The notes beneath the pieces were generated by a model. That model was given only the letters and a program-made list of their open reading frames with translations, made no database searches and was not told the DNA's origin. From contig NW_025932050.1 of NCBI RefSeq assembly GCF_000764305.2, positions 310,001 to 374,000 of the forward strand: DNA of 64,000 nt, given 5' to 3'. A program made the translations under genes and the position numbers. The stretch's first letter is position 1. Each line of letters begins with the position of its first letter. Of this stretch, positions 1-12,535 are shown in pieces. The stretch comes from Hyalella azteca (taxonomy: Eukaryota > Arthropoda > Malacostraca > Amphipoda > Hyalellidae).

Positions 1-1234
1 GCAAGATTTTCAACAAGACTGGGAGAAAAATTCTTACCACTTTGTGGTTTTTAGGCATAGATGGAGGCAGTCGGATCCTTCGAGTCGCGTGTAACATAGA
101 ACGAAAAGGTCAGTTTCATTAAACAGAAGTTCAAAATCAGACTTTGCATTAAACATTGTAAACGAAAGAAAAAACAAGTACGTTGAATGCTCATTTCGCG
201 GAAGTGTGAAAACTTAATGAATGGTCACAGTCAAGATCAATCGGTTATATTTCATGACGAGTTGTGTTGCTAATGCTCAACCTCTACCAAGGGGCGCTAA
301 AGTCGAAGCTACTCGAAACTCAAAGGCAGCGGACCATCGTGGCCTGGGACTGCTACGTACGAAACACATGCTAAGGATATCAAGGATTTGAATTTTAACA
401 TAAATGTCGTTCCAGTTCAAAATAAATTTTACTCCCGAAATACACGCTTTTTGAATTAGAAAGTTTGCAATCACCGGTTCGTTTGGAGTGATTATTAGGA
501 AAACTAAATATAACGTAATTTATTGGAAAAAGTGGAAGGGAATGAAAAAAAAAAGAATTAAAATTACATTTTATCAATATTCTTCGTTATATTACAGGAA
601 AACACAGTTATTATGTCAATCGAAAAGAAAACGCTAACATTCCCGGATCTAATTTCGTCCGTATTTTTTCTCTGATAAAATAACTGAAATTAACTGAAAT
701 TTTCTTCGATCGTCTCCGTATCAAATGTTCATTATCACTGAAATTTTACCCAATGCTAACAACGATATTTTCTTAAGCTTCTGCGAACACTTCCTACTTT
801 GATTCAAAATATTAGAAGAAAGCATAGCGTGATGCTCTGGAAGCCATTTGAATAAGACATCAAAGTGGAAGTGGCTTCGGATTTTCAAAGGAAAATCGGA
901 CACTCTTGAGTAGATATTTGCATCCTTTTCATGGCAGAGCAGCGCTACCATCAACAAGAAATATCTCTGATAAATCTGCCGTGAAAGAGTAAAGTGAATT
1001 TACGGAAAATTAAGAATTGTACTTCTGCTGATACTGGTGCCTAAAGTAAATCGATTTTTATTTGATAATTACACACGAAGAAGACGAGAACAATACACAA
1101 TTATTTACTTATCACTGAATGAATACCTGATAAAATTTTTAATAAACTCTAAATAAAAATAATATAGAGATTTAAAAAAAGAAAGAAAAATCCTCTTAGA
1201 ATGGGCATTGAGCAAAATAAACACGATCGATTTC
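1..1234. other. AT-rich non-coding stretch
   Basis: No supportable gene. A short minus-strand frame (97 down to 1) starts at an ATG and stays open to the window edge, with a donor-like GTAAGA inside it. It is only 32 codons and cannot be judged without the neighbouring sequence. Confidence 0.4.
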
Positions 1235-1272
1235 GATTTTGGATAGATGATCTGGATTTTGGATAGATGACC
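1235..1272. repeat. 20-bp tandem duplication
   Basis: The segment beginning GATTTTGGATAGATGA occurs twice in a row with a 20-bp period. It is a simple local duplication in non-coding DNA. Confidence 0.85.
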
Positions 1273-1544
1273 AGAAATTTCTGGCTAATTATCACTACGC
1301 GCTCGGCTAATTGGCTCCCTAAGAAAATATTATGCTTTTTCCAGACCAACAACTACTGGTGGAGGACGAGTGGTGAAATGCCTTAAGCTTATTTAATAGT
1401 AAAAATTCGATTAATTTAGCTTTTCTCCGTGAAAACGATGTCTCGTACGGCTCGGTTTTAATTTTTATCTAAATAATTGTACAGAAGGGAACTTTTTTCA
1501 AGAAATTTATATCAAGGTTAACAAAACTTGCAATGAATTTTTGG

Positions 1545-1624
1545 TCGCAGTTCAATAATTTAAATGCCTTAAATTATTATTATCCGCAGTTCAATAATTT
1601 AAGTGCCTTAAATTATTATTATTT
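1545..1624. repeat. 39-bp tandem duplication
   Basis: Two adjacent copies of a unit beginning CGCAGTTCAATAATTTA, 39 bp apart, differ at very few positions (AATGCC against AGTGCC). The near-identity suggests a recent duplication. Confidence 0.85.
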
Positions 1625-2579
1625 GATTAATTATTGAAGAATACAAATTAGCCTTCGGAGAGCATCCAGAATAATCCGTGGTGATACACACTCATGCTAT
1701 TTTGGCCTTCGTTACTCGAAGGACTATCTTCCTGCGGTATTTGAAAACATACGAGTATGCATGCAAATATATACCATTCATATTTTATTCCTGAGTATTT
1801 ATAGTTTAATTAAGTTCCTACATCCCACGTATCAGTCTTCCTCCGTATTAATATGTATCTACAATAGGGATATTCGCTGTATTTCCCTTGTATTCAACAG
1901 TACCGCATAAATAGAGGTCGGTATGAGGGGTTCACTTTGATGCTATTTCAGCGGCAGCACCAGACCTGGTGACTTGTGAGATCCCGAGCTGTTGTTGAGT
2001 CCGGACAATCTTGTATTGGACGTCAGAATGGCTGCTTCAGAAGCCCACCCAATATCCTGCTTTTGTTAGGCGCCAGAAAGCTTGTCGGTCCGGATACTTT
2101 GTGACGCTGGCTGCTGCAAGGCCAGAGCGCGCACTGACTCAACCAGGAATGAGACGTCGTGGCAAAATTAGGGCCTTTACCAACACATGCACGGTAGTAT
2201 GTCGATGAACGTAAATGATAGTCCAAGAACAGATATTGAGTAATTTCAAGCGAGCATTGTTTCGACACATGCTAATAATTTTCAAATAATTTCAATTTCA
2301 GAATATTTCGGTTAAAACACTGAATCTTTATAATCAGCAACACTTAATTGAATCATACGGGCGAAGTTATTTCAAATTACTTAGTGACCTAACAACACAA
2401 GATTTGAAATGTTTTAGTAGGAATAGATCTCAATAGGCCTGCGCTGGTTTAAATTACGTTTTATTATATACCTTTCTTAGCAAAATATTGAAGCGCATTG
2501 TTTGCATCATGAAATAATTTCACGAGGGAAATTTTGAAATTTGGAGCTATTTTAGCGGTAAAATCAATTCAATAAATTA
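1625..2579. other. Intergenic or intronic; GC-richer patch at 1.93-2.2 kb
   Basis: Most of the stretch is AT-rich and empty. About 1930-2210 is richer in CpG, and short frames are open on both strands there (65 codons plus, 81 codons minus). Neither resembles a known protein and neither has clear splice borders, so no gene is called. Confidence 0.35.
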
Positions 2580-2832
2580 TCACGAAAATTTAAAATCCTT
2601 AGGCAGAGAAAGGGGCAATATTCCCCTTGCTGTGAAGCTTATAATTGATTTTCTGTCGGTGGATTTTGGGATGTCAAACCTTGTCATAGATGAATTAAAT
2701 GCCTTAGCATTCTTTTCCGTCTCCACTGAGTTTGTGGACCTCCTCTTTTTAATCTTCACTGCCCGATAAACCAAAAGCGTCATCCCTCTTCTCCAGCTGA
2801 ACTTCGCCTCATTCCCTTCGTGTATTTTGTAC
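2580..2832 (-). CDS. Candidate terminal exon, unknown protein
   Basis: Read on the minus strand, a polypyrimidine tract ending TTTCTTTTAG precedes a frame of 83 codons plus TGA. A fitting splice would leave one base (G) before codon TAC. The peptide is basic in the middle (KIKKRR) and ends FKFS, with no transmembrane segment of its own. An AATAAA-like string follows about 110 bases past the stop. The part from its first internal ATG gives 67 residues. No family is recognised. It could be the last exon of a minus-strand gene whose other exons lie at higher coordinates, or a chance frame, since frames of this length do occur by chance here. Confidence 0.25.
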
Positions 2833-5600
2833 CTAAAAGAAAGCCTATGTCAAACCAATAGCTTGTCCAGTAGCCTTAATCTGGAAACAGATTCAATTGT
2901 TTTGCAACTGTGTCATATATGATTAAATTGACGACAATTCAAATGGCATTGCTTCAAATAATTTTATTCTTCAAAAATGGCGCTCACTATCACTTTTTGT
3001 AATTTATTCCGTTAAGGAATCAATTAATTTTTTATTTAGAGGCAGGATTGTAGCTAGTTGTGGCCAAAGATTCCCAGAATCCTATTAATTGAATCACACA
3101 AAGCCAATAAAAATTTGGCATACGCTCTGTTAAAAGTGTAAAGAAAATTAATAAATTGTTCTGATTTCCAAAATAATTCTGAAGTTATTGACGAGCGCGA
3201 CCAACAGAGCTCGCAGTGGCTTTTAATCCTTTTATTGGTGACCGCTTTACTGTGAACGATGGTAAAGCTTATGCGGTAGATTAGGGAACGTTTTTTCAAC
3301 AAACAAAGAATCAACGACGGTGCGTTTAGCAAGTAGGAAGTCATGAGACAAATTTACATGACATCTTTTTGCATTACATTCGATGTTCATCATTTCGCAA
3401 CCATTAGCTACAAAATAAGTATTTTCAGTTAAAGGAATTACTAACATGCAATTGGTACAGCTGACCAGCAAAAATTTACGGTGGCATGCAAGTCGATGGG
3501 TATAATTTAATTAGTAATTACCTTATGCGTTCTACATTAATACCGCGCATAGTTCTTTAAACGGTTAATGAAATCCGTAACTTAGTGAATGCATTAATGG
3601 CTTAAAATATGCAAGACCTTGAACAGCGGCCGCGCTATGCAGTTCCAAAAGGACGCTCTGGCTCGGCAGACTGCAGTCGTGGTTTCTGGCCAAAAGCCAA
3701 ACTGTGAGACAAGCCACGGCCAGAAATCCATACACTAGCTGACTGGCCAGCCTATAGTTCTGTCTAGGTGCGTTGCTGGACGCGCGACGGGCTACATCCT
3801 GTCACCCAGTCGTCCCTTGTGATGACGCACATCTCCATGCTATGTCAAATTCAATCCAGCCTCAAATTCAATCCAGCAAGTTCCATTATCTAATCGTGAA
3901 CCGCAGTCCATCATGACGGCGTCGATCCGTTTTCGAAGCCAAGAGAAACGTTCCGAATTACTACTTCGAAACACAAACTTGATAAAATGTCTCATTTAAT
4001 AATAAACGTCTTAATAAAACCAACGTCCAATCTTTCTTAGTCAGAAAACAACCGTAAAGGCTTATTGTATTCGTCGCATAAATATTGCTGAAATTCAGAT
4101 TGCTCATACTACGTATAAGACAATTGCTTAATTTTTTTAAGCTCTAAGTCACACGCTCCAACACGACAAGTCCTACGATAGGACTCGGAAAATTGTTTGT
4201 GATTTGTTACAATAAATTTAATTTGGTGAAGATAAATTTCGCTATTGTGTCATGGAAGTTTCGGAATAAACTAAGCTCCGAAAAATTGAGCTAAATTTCA
4301 CAGAAATTGTCGGAACGATAATATAAAAAAGTACAGGCAAGATGTAGCCATTTTCGTTAGCACAAACTTATAGCTACACGATCAATAAAATATAATTTTA
4401 ACATATAATATTAGCCTAATCCATTTGCTTTACGTTATGTTAATGACAGGAAATTGAAGTTCCTCGAGTCAGTAAAATTCCGAGTCTGTGATAAAAAATA
4501 TAGAATTAAAATACTAGGTATTATAAACAAGCTTCAGTTTTTCTGAGATAAAAAACGAAGCCCCTCAAAAGATGCGCACGTCACTGGCTTCGTTAGCGTA
4601 GAAAACTTAGGGAAATTTTGACCACATCAAGACAGGACACGAGAGGCCCGAAGTTAGCGATGGAACAGAGTAAAGGAGAAATTGTGAGCGTATCTTTTTG
4701 CGCCAGGTAATTTCAGTAGAGATAAATACGGTATGTTGAGAACGAATAGTTTGTGAAGTTTGAATAAAATTTTGCAAATTTTGCATGAATCTTATATAAG
4801 ATTTTTTACGAAAATATACGACTGCACAATACGAATAAAATATTCGGTGAGCGGAAACGGTTCGAGTTAAGTTCCTGGAGCGCTTTCCCAACCATCCCAA
4901 CTGAGAAGTCAAATAAAAATGTTAAGTTTGTAGTAAAATAATAGAAATTCCTGGTGAATATTACCCTGTTGACATTATTAGTTTCAACGAAAAATTAGGA
5001 AAATTGGCACACGACAGAAGAATCACAAAATGATCGAAATTACAAAGACTTGCCGAGTGTTAGCAGCACGCAGAAGCATTAGAGTAAAATTCACTCGAAG
5101 AAAGATTCTCGGAATTCTGTATGATATTCAAAATTAATCAAGGAAAAAATGTCAGAAGAAGAATAGCAATCATTGTCTTTTTAAAATAATATTGAGAAAC
5201 TATGCGTATACTGCACTCATATGCATGAGTTGAGGTTACATCATATAAACTATTTTGTTCATAACTACACAATTAAGGGAACCTGAAGTTAAGTGAAAAA
5301 AGATTTTCGGAGCAATGAATTAGTTGCGATCGAATTCAATTCATATTAGGTTCAGGAAGTTGCTATTATTGCTATTTCTTTAGTTTGATCACGAAGGAGT
5401 ACAAAGAAATTTTTTGAAATTTGAAAAAAATGATCGATGTGATTGTTATTAGAATTAAATTCCAAACCCAAATACAATACGCAAACGATTTTCGTTAACA
5501 ATTCTCGAAGAAATTAACCCAGGCAGAGAAGCAATGGACAGCGAAATATCGAGATTTCACTTAGAAAATGAAAAGATTGTATGAAGGCACAAACGTACTG
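2833..5600. other. Non-coding; CpG-rich patch with inverted repeat at 3.6-3.9 kb
   Basis: Mostly AT-rich with no supportable gene. Around 3620-3860 the base composition rises sharply, with a NotI-type GCGGCCGC site. There is a 9-bp inverted repeat (TTTCTGGCC at 3683-3691, GGCCAGAAA at 3718-3726). Short frames are open on both strands in the patch. It could be a promoter or untranslated exon, but nothing fixes a start site. Confidence 0.3.
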
Positions 5601-5604
5601 TAAT

Positions 5605-5740
5605 TGCAATAGTAGAGTAATGTGTGAAGTAGAGCGTGAAAACGGTAGAGTGATAGTAGAGAAATACGCAACGTAGAGTATGTGTAGGGTAGTAATAGAG
5701 AAATATGTAAAGGAGAGTGTGTAGAGTAATAATAAAGTAA
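5605..5740. repeat. Degenerate GTAGAG-rich purine array
   Basis: The plus strand shows many irregularly spaced GTAGAG, GTAGAGTAAT and TAGAGAAATA motifs, consistent with an old tandem repeat of about 45-50 bp. Its complement is pyrimidine-rich and stays open in several frames (up to 84 codons), giving spurious hydrophobic peptides. Confidence 0.6.
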
Positions 5741-5830
5741 TAAATAGCAGGCCGGTAGACATGCGGCATCAGGTGATGTGAGACACAACATCAGCTTTAA
5801 GACGTCCACCCTCACATCGCGTCATGCGAG

Positions 5831-6260
5831 GTGGGGCTATGCCAGCTCTCTGCTGCCTAGCGACCTCATGTTAAGCTTGCAAACATCTGCTCTACCTTCA
5901 CTTCAAATTAGTGTTAAATGTTTTACTATATTGAGTGGTATATGAATATATTTTATTGCAGTACAAGATGGTGAATAAATAGTGGGGCTAAATAGTGGGG
6001 CCTTACCCGCTCTCTGCTGCCAAGCGACCTCATATTAAGCTTGCAAACATCTGCTCTACCTTCACTTCAAATGAGTGTTAAATTTTTTACTATTGTGAGT
6101 GGTATATGAATATATTTTATTGCAGTACAAGATGGTAAATAAATAGTGGGGCTTTACCCGCTCTCTGCTACCCAGCGACCTGATGTTAAGCTTGCAAACT
6201 TCAAATGAGAATGAAGGTTTTGCTGTTGTGAGTGGTAAAGATTGTTTTTTTCAGTACATA
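5831..6260. repeat. Three-copy tandem repeat, period about 164 then 151 bp
   Basis: The marker GCTCTCTGCTRCC occurs at 5845, 6009 and 6160. It is followed each time by AGCGACCT, TTAAGCTTGCAAAC and a similar tail that includes TATATTTTATTGCAGTACA. The third copy has lost part of the middle and its tail is diverged. The GTGGGGC motif before each copy marks the unit edge. Confidence 0.9.
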
Positions 6261-7364
6261 AAATTTACCGAAGAATTTTTAATTTTTTGAAGATAAAATA
6301 GTCCGTTATGTATACTTTTTTACGTGTTTTCGCTATTTCTTTTTATATTAATAATTAAATTTAATTCAAGTTAATATTTTAATTAAATTTCTAAAGTTAT
6401 TTATTTTTCGTCGTCCAATTTGCTTCTGTCCAAATTTGCCAGAAACGGCTTTATGTTTGTCTCTGGTATGTTTTATTTGTGTGATCTAACACATTAACTT
6501 CGAATCATTTTCGGAGCACAGAGCTATTCTGAACTTTTCCTGTCTTGTATGTATGTAAATGATTAAAATTTATTTTAATTGTTTGAACTATTTGAAACCC
6601 TTTCCTGATCTCTGTGTTTTCCAAATTTGAGATTATGACAATAAATGCCGATGTTCTCTTTGGCATCTTCCCTTATAGTTCATAAGACTCCACTTATATG
6701 TATATGAATGAACCATATAAAAACTTTTGGCCAGTTTGGCATGCTATTTTCTATCCATTCTTGCAACGAACTTTTAGCCGCTGGAAATATCTTTCTTCAT
6801 GACAACTTAAACTTTGATTCTCAAGAAATCAGAACTAACGAGTAATTAGAATTATTATATAAATTATTGAATAATATTTCGTTCTCGATTATATAGAATT
6901 AATTTTTTTTGTAAAATTACTTTCTCGATCTTATATTTTTCCTGGCATTGCGATCTACGATGTCTATGAAAATGTTTGTGTTTCGCAATTTAAAATCCAG
7001 ATTATTATTATACATATCCCAGATTAATTTCATAGGAATGAAAATAATCAGGAAGGAAACTAAGCGAAAACAAAGAATTACGGAATTACGTGGAAGTTAA
7101 AGTTTTCAGAAACTAAGTTATTATACTAAATGTCAATGGTTAGGTGAATTTAGGACTTTTCATCTTAGATAAATCGAATCTGAGATTATAGTTGACTGAG
7201 TGCACGTATATTTAATACTGGTTGTAATAACCGTAGATTTTTAAATCCACAAAATTTTCTCAACGTATGAGAAACTGTGGTAAACAATTTGATGGCTTAT
7301 GTGTTTTTTGTGCTTTGACAGTCTGCTTTGACAAGTGCGAGGAATTGACAGTCTGCACTACCTT
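6261..7364. other. AT-rich non-coding stretch
   Basis: No gene, repeat or RNA that I can support. The sequence is strongly AT-rich with only short frames. Confidence 0.5.
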
Positions 7365-7514
7365 AAAAAATGTAACTCAGTACTCACTGCAGTGAGTGAC
7401 AGACGCAACGTGAAGTCACGGACGGACAGACAGATAGACGGACAGACGGACGGACGGACGGACATGGCGAGCACAATAGTGCCTTTTTTCATATATGAGA
7501 AAATGCGCTAAAAA
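7365..7514 (-). mobile_element. Dispersed microsatellite-cored repeat, family 1, copy 1 (reverse)
   Basis: Read on the minus strand, this segment matches the copies at 62816 and 63416. The order is AGCGCATTTTCTCATATATG, a GCTCGCCATGTCC block, a TCCG/TCTG tetranucleotide core (about 7421-7462), GACTTCACG, then TGTCACTCACTGCAGTGAGTACTGAG and an AT tail. It is non-coding and too short to be autonomous. Compared with the copy at 63416 it lacks the second GAGAAAATGCGCT arm. Confidence 0.85.
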
Positions 7515-7616
7515 TAGATACTCATGTTCTGAAACTCGGCTTCAACACAGATTATGGACACTCTAAAATGTCAATAATACTGATATAAATAATACCAAAA
7601 ATACTGTTAGCACAAT

Positions 7617-7656
7617 AATATGTTGGTATTTTTGGTACCAATAACACCAACATATT
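7617..7656. repeat. 40-bp near-perfect palindrome centred on GGTACC
   Basis: Outer arms AATATGTTGGT and ACCAACATATT are exact complements. The inner part is also self-complementary around TTGGTACCAA, with two mismatched pairs over the whole 40 bp. It has almost no spacer, so it could extrude as a cruciform. Confidence 0.9.
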
Positions 7657-7874
7657 CATAGCAATATGGAAATATTTCTCGAACTTCCACTTTGGGTAGC
7701 AGTCCTGCTACTTAGCCTTATATTTGAACTTAGCTCGCCACATGAGCTTACAGGACCTTCAAGAAAGAGGCTCTCGGAGTGAATCAGACGGTGCTAGCCA
7801 ATTTCTAGGAGGAGCTCATCATTACGGTGAGCAAAGAGCTACTTTGCGATCAAATTACCTGCGTAAAAAGTTTG

Positions 7875-8867
7875 TTATAGCCCTGGTTGAAGCCCATCAT
7901 TGTCCATAGGCGTCGACGGCAAAACCTGCGCTGAAAGCAACCACTGCAGCGAGGATCCCGGAAACGTCGATGTGATCAACGTGGCTTCCTTCTTATAGCT
8001 CTTGAGATCGTCCAAAACACTAGTAAAGCCCGAGAGTGTTTTTAGTTTCAATACAGAAAAACTGATATCCCTGGATTTTTGTTCAGCTATTGATAAACAA
8101 ACCGCAGAAACATTCAAAGAAGCTAGATCTTCGAGTTTAATAAAGCACCTTTTTACATGAACAGGATTTCTCGGAATACACGATAAGCTTTCCGCGTCGT
8201 TGCTTCTGTACCTCAAATGTGACGCAAAGGCTCTAAAATTGGGATAAATGTTTACGATGGAGGCAGAGGTCGCTTGCGTAAACTCGCAAACTAGATCACC
8301 GGAAGCCTTTGCTATGTCTTTGCTCTCACTGATCTCATCACTGGCATCAAAAACTATCGAAATTTTGAGCGTTGGGAAGTTTTGACATAAATAAAAAAAT
8401 TTTGTCTGCAACATCAACTGACTCAAAATGCACTCATACAAGAGAAAAGTATGAATATTTACCGAATACAAAATAGTAGCTGTAGCTCTAACCATTAACG
8501 CTAAGTCAATTTCAGTGATGGTCGGCAGCTGTGAGTGAATATTCAGTTCGGAGGCTCTGCGTTCGTACACGAATGAAGTATGATTATTTTTTTCCGTGTA
8601 TAGATGTTGATGTGGGATAGTCACACGATTAAACGCCGACTGCATTATGGTGAGCAGTTACATCAGATTTACGATGCTCGTTATATAAAAAAGGTAAAAC
8701 TTCAGTTTCGGTGCACATCGCAACTTAATCGCGCAACAAATCATAGGCTTCTCGATCGTAGAGGCCAATTGCTCCATGATCAAAGTACCATGGCATAACT
8801 GCAACAATTGCAAAAAATTCAAGGGATAAATTTTAAGATCATGTATGAAGACCTTTTCAAAGATCAC
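7875..8867 (-). pseudogene. 331-codon reading frame broken by one stop, unknown protein
   Basis: On the minus strand one frame runs from 8867 to a TAA at 7875, interrupted only by a TAA at 8658-8660. The upstream part has 69 codons from a GTG. Four codons follow the stop, then ATG at 8645 opens 256 uninterrupted codons. A 256-codon run is far longer than expected by chance at this base composition; the next longest frame in the window is 175. Hydrophobic stretches lie at about codons 55-69 and 122-164, and the second half is mostly soluble with several cysteines. I recognise no family. It could be a recently disabled gene with the stop near codon 70, a shorter intact gene starting at 8645, or an intronless gene inside an intron. 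A consensus-like donor (CGCAG before GTAATT) lies just past the stop at about 7857. No polyadenylation signal is evident close downstream. Confidence 0.55.
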
Positions 8868-8870
8868 ATC

Positions 8871-11800
8871 TCAATTTCAATCACAATTTTATTTAGTTAG
8901 CACTCAGTGTCTGGTCAGGACTCTGTATTAATTACGTAGTGCATTAACCACTTATTCGAGTGACTCATTTCCAACAATGCACAGCAAAAGCTTCTTCCGA
9001 CACACCAGAGAAATGGGAAGTACTTCCGCGCTCAGACTTGCCCTTCACTTCCGCTGCGGCAACCGCTTTTTCACTGCCTGACTTCATTTGAACTCGCAAA
9101 TTTCACTTCACTAATCATTGAAAAACATGCACCGTGTACATGGACACACTCACGAAGCCGAGCGAGAGGAGACGGGCATCCACTATGAAGTGTTACAGGG
9201 TGTGGTTATTACACGCAAAGTCGGAGGAATGGACGCGGCCCTCTCCGCAAGACTGCCAAGTTCAAACTGTGAATACAACCTTTGCCCTCATCGTATTAGG
9301 CTGTCAAATTATTTCCTAATGTATGTCTAGAATAATGAATGAAAGTTCCATAATTTCTGTTTGATTTCATAAATTACTGTTTGTTTTGCATAAGAAGTGT
9401 TGTATATTTATCTTTTATATTACTTAAAAAAGAGGATCCAAGTTGGCTTTCTGGTGGAACGAGAGCATGAGTAGTTCCAGCTGCGGCAGCGGCCTCTTTT
9501 CTTCAGCCGACTATAATACTTACTGGATTCTAATGATTATTTATTGATAAAACAGTAAAGCTGAGATACATTTTATGATATTGAGTTGTTTAATATAATT
9601 TTATTATTCATCTGCTCTAACATGACAATAGTGCCTGAGCTTGAATTAGTATTGTGTAGGTCATGGTGGCTCATATGGCAGTGTGTGGCATCTGATACTT
9701 GCTGCAACGACTGCAATCGATGCTACGACACACTTCGAAACTCTTCACGCAAATCCATCCTGTTTTCATACACTCACTTGAGTAATGGACGCGGAAATTG
9801 ACACTAAGCCACAGATCGCATGAGAGTCGCGAGACACTGAAGAATTAGCTGCGAGTCTGAGCATATCGAAGCTTTTAATTCGGAAGTTGATCAACGAAGT
9901 AACTCCAAGTTCATACTGTAACGCCGCGTCCATTGAAGATTATGCAAACTTTAATCGGCTGCAGCCCTTCAAACGTACCGTTTTATTTTATAAATTTCTT
10001 CAATTGATCGCGAGGTAAAGAGCGACGACAAAGATTGTTTGCCGGCCGAAGCGTCCAGCAATAGAAAATTCAGCAAGGCCAGAGATCAGGACCAAATGAC
10101 CTATTTATACTCGACACATTCTTTCGAGAGTACGTTTGATTGGCATGCGTTTTTCGCTTATAATTTAAGACAGATCTACAATATTAAAAAGCGCATATTG
10201 AATTTAATCCTACTCCTACACAATAACTTTTTATTTAAATCAATGAGAAGTGAGTTAACCCCATTGTAGCCGGGCAGCGGAGGACGGGCTCGGCTTGGAA
10301 ACTAAATATCTTCTCCAGCATAAACTTATTTAGGAACCTAAATTAGTTTTAAATCATTAGCCTAGATCCTCATTGGCAACTGGCAGTCCATAATTCTCAG
10401 AATTATTCACCAGCTCAAGCAACCAACCACTGACATGAGCTGGATAAAAGATTGGCAAAAAATATGAAAACTTCTATTTCTAGAAAGTTTCACCATGTTC
10501 ATGAACGAGACTCATGTTGAGATCGTACCTTAATTTAGTTCTCTAACTTTATGTTATATCCTATTCTTGATAATCATGACGTTGGACTGCACTCAAACTA
10601 ATCTTTGCAGGTATTACAAGCAATATACAGTTATTTAAAATACACATCTGTGGACATGCATATTATTAACGCTGTATTGCAGTGTTAAGTCTTGGCTGCG
10701 TCACCGTGGGAGTTTGCCGTGTCTGTGAACTGTTTGCTTCTCGCCGCTAATAACTTAACGTCGGTCGCAGCACTCAGCATCCTCTTTTGAGCTCAAAAAG
10801 CGCTCAGCCACGCCACACTAGCCACTGTAATCATTTATTTCTTTCATTAAAGTCGCCACTGAAAAACGCTGAGCTTCAAAAAATAAAACTTCTTTTGAAA
10901 ACATGGAATTAACTTGATCAAATTAGAAATAAAAGGTTCATGCGGTAGTAATTAGGACCAATGTTTTTTCAAATTTATATCTTATTTTCAAAATATCTGA
11001 ACTTCAATTAAAGCATGAATACATGCAAATAATTTCGTTGAAATAATATAGAGTTTCATTTTCATGAGATGAGGCTACCAACACATTTAGTTAATTGGCG
11101 TAAATTATTCAAACTAATGTTTTGGAGTGCGATATTGACACTGGCTAGTAAGTTTAACATGAGAACACGAATGAACACGATGGAAAGCTCCTATTAAGAC
11201 TTCGATAATTTCCTTTTACTTGATTATTCAACTTAAAATCGTGTATAATCAATTTTATTTCATAACTTGTATAACAGTTTCCGTCTTGAGATTAATTTCA
11301 AATAATATACAGATTGACCGATTTACAATAACGCGTTATGGAATTTTTACTCCGCAAATTAATGATAGAAATTATTGCAGGTCGTTCACAAGGTTTTCTT
11401 TTCAATAAGTTGACCCGTTTAAGAAAATTTTTCATTTAATTATGGCTAACGAACATTTCAGTGCGATGAATAATGAATAAAACGTTGAAGATCTTAATAA
11501 TTGGCATTTAAATTCTTGAAGTAGTCTTTCAATGACAAATTCCTTAGTTTATTATTCAGTAAAGCGTACATTAGAGCTAATATTAAAGGAGATACCCTAC
11601 GCCCTTGCTTGCTGCAGCTCCTAATTAGGCTCCACGTTATCTTTGTTGTCTGGAATTAAACTTTATCGTAAAACTTGAGTAAGGAAGCCATCTTGAGTGA
11701 GGAAGAGTGACCTATAATAAAAAGTTTTTTTTAATATCATGAATTTGAGGATCAAATGCACTGAAATACATGAAAATATAACAATAAATTTTGTGTCATA

Positions 11801-12405
11801 ATCTTGATTTTAATATTAATTACTTGATTTTAATTTATTCTCACCACTTTTGTCCGTCTAAATTGTAGACTTTTCATTAACCATAAAATAATTTAAGTAA
11901 CGCTAACTGTTAATATTTGATCATAGATTAGTGACTGCCATAACAACGCTAACAAAAGCAAAATTCGAATAAGGAAAAATTCAGCACTCGGCGCGCGGTG
12001 TTATGCCGCAGTGCGCAAGACTTTAATTCTTCACTAACATGACATTCCACTTTTATTATTCAGAGCCGAAAAGCACTGTAGTTTTTTCTCACTTGCGGTA
12101 GCAATGCAGCTACCAAGTCATAGTCGAGCGACGCAGTGCAGCAACAACGCGTCTCGGCAGCAATTCGCGCAAAGTGTGTCTATGTTCGAGTTCTTCTAGA
12201 ACTCCGTTCAAGTTAGCTCGTAGCAGAATTAAAAGCTCGACCCTATTGCGAGTAACAGGTTATATAGGTGGAGAGAATCACACACAATAGTTGCACGGAA
12301 GAATCAAATATTACCTTTCGTTCACTAAATTCGCCACTTTCGTTCACTAAATTGCTGGTTATAATCAACCGTGACAATTATTGTTCACAGTACTCAGGTG
12401 ATGGA
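8871..12405. other. Non-coding; several GC-richer patches
   Basis: No gene is supported. Patches near 9000-9300, 9900-10110, 10690-10850 and 11990-12240 are richer in CpG and carry frames of 40-98 codons in several phases at once, which is why none is called. The longest continuous one is on the plus strand at about 9976-10269; it starts without an ATG and has a donor-like GAG/GTAAAG near its beginning. Confidence 0.3.
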
Positions 12406-12409
12406 GTTT

Positions 12410-12535
12410 ATCTATATTAATTTAATTTATCTCTATTACTAATAGAATTTATCTAAATCATTAATGGAATTTATCTATTTTATTAATGGAATTTATCTAT
12501 ATTATTAATAGAATTTATCTATTTTGTTAATAGAA
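12410..12535. repeat. 22-bp AT-rich minisatellite
   Basis: The unit TAATGGAATTTATCTATTTT plus two bases repeats at 22-bp spacing about five times, with degenerate copies at the left edge (TTTAATTTATCTCTATTACT). Confidence 0.85.

Noticed and set aside
7666..7782. Plus-strand 38-codon frame with a hydrophobic start (MEIFLELPLWVAVLLLSLIF)
   Set aside because: It resembles a signal peptide and has A at -3, but it is very short, begins beside a palindrome and has nothing downstream to suggest a peptide precursor.
8965..9087. Minus-strand 40-codon frame starting MKSGSEKAVAAAEVKGKSER
   Set aside because: Composition is good, but it is short, has a weak start context and no clear donor, and lies in a patch open in several frames.
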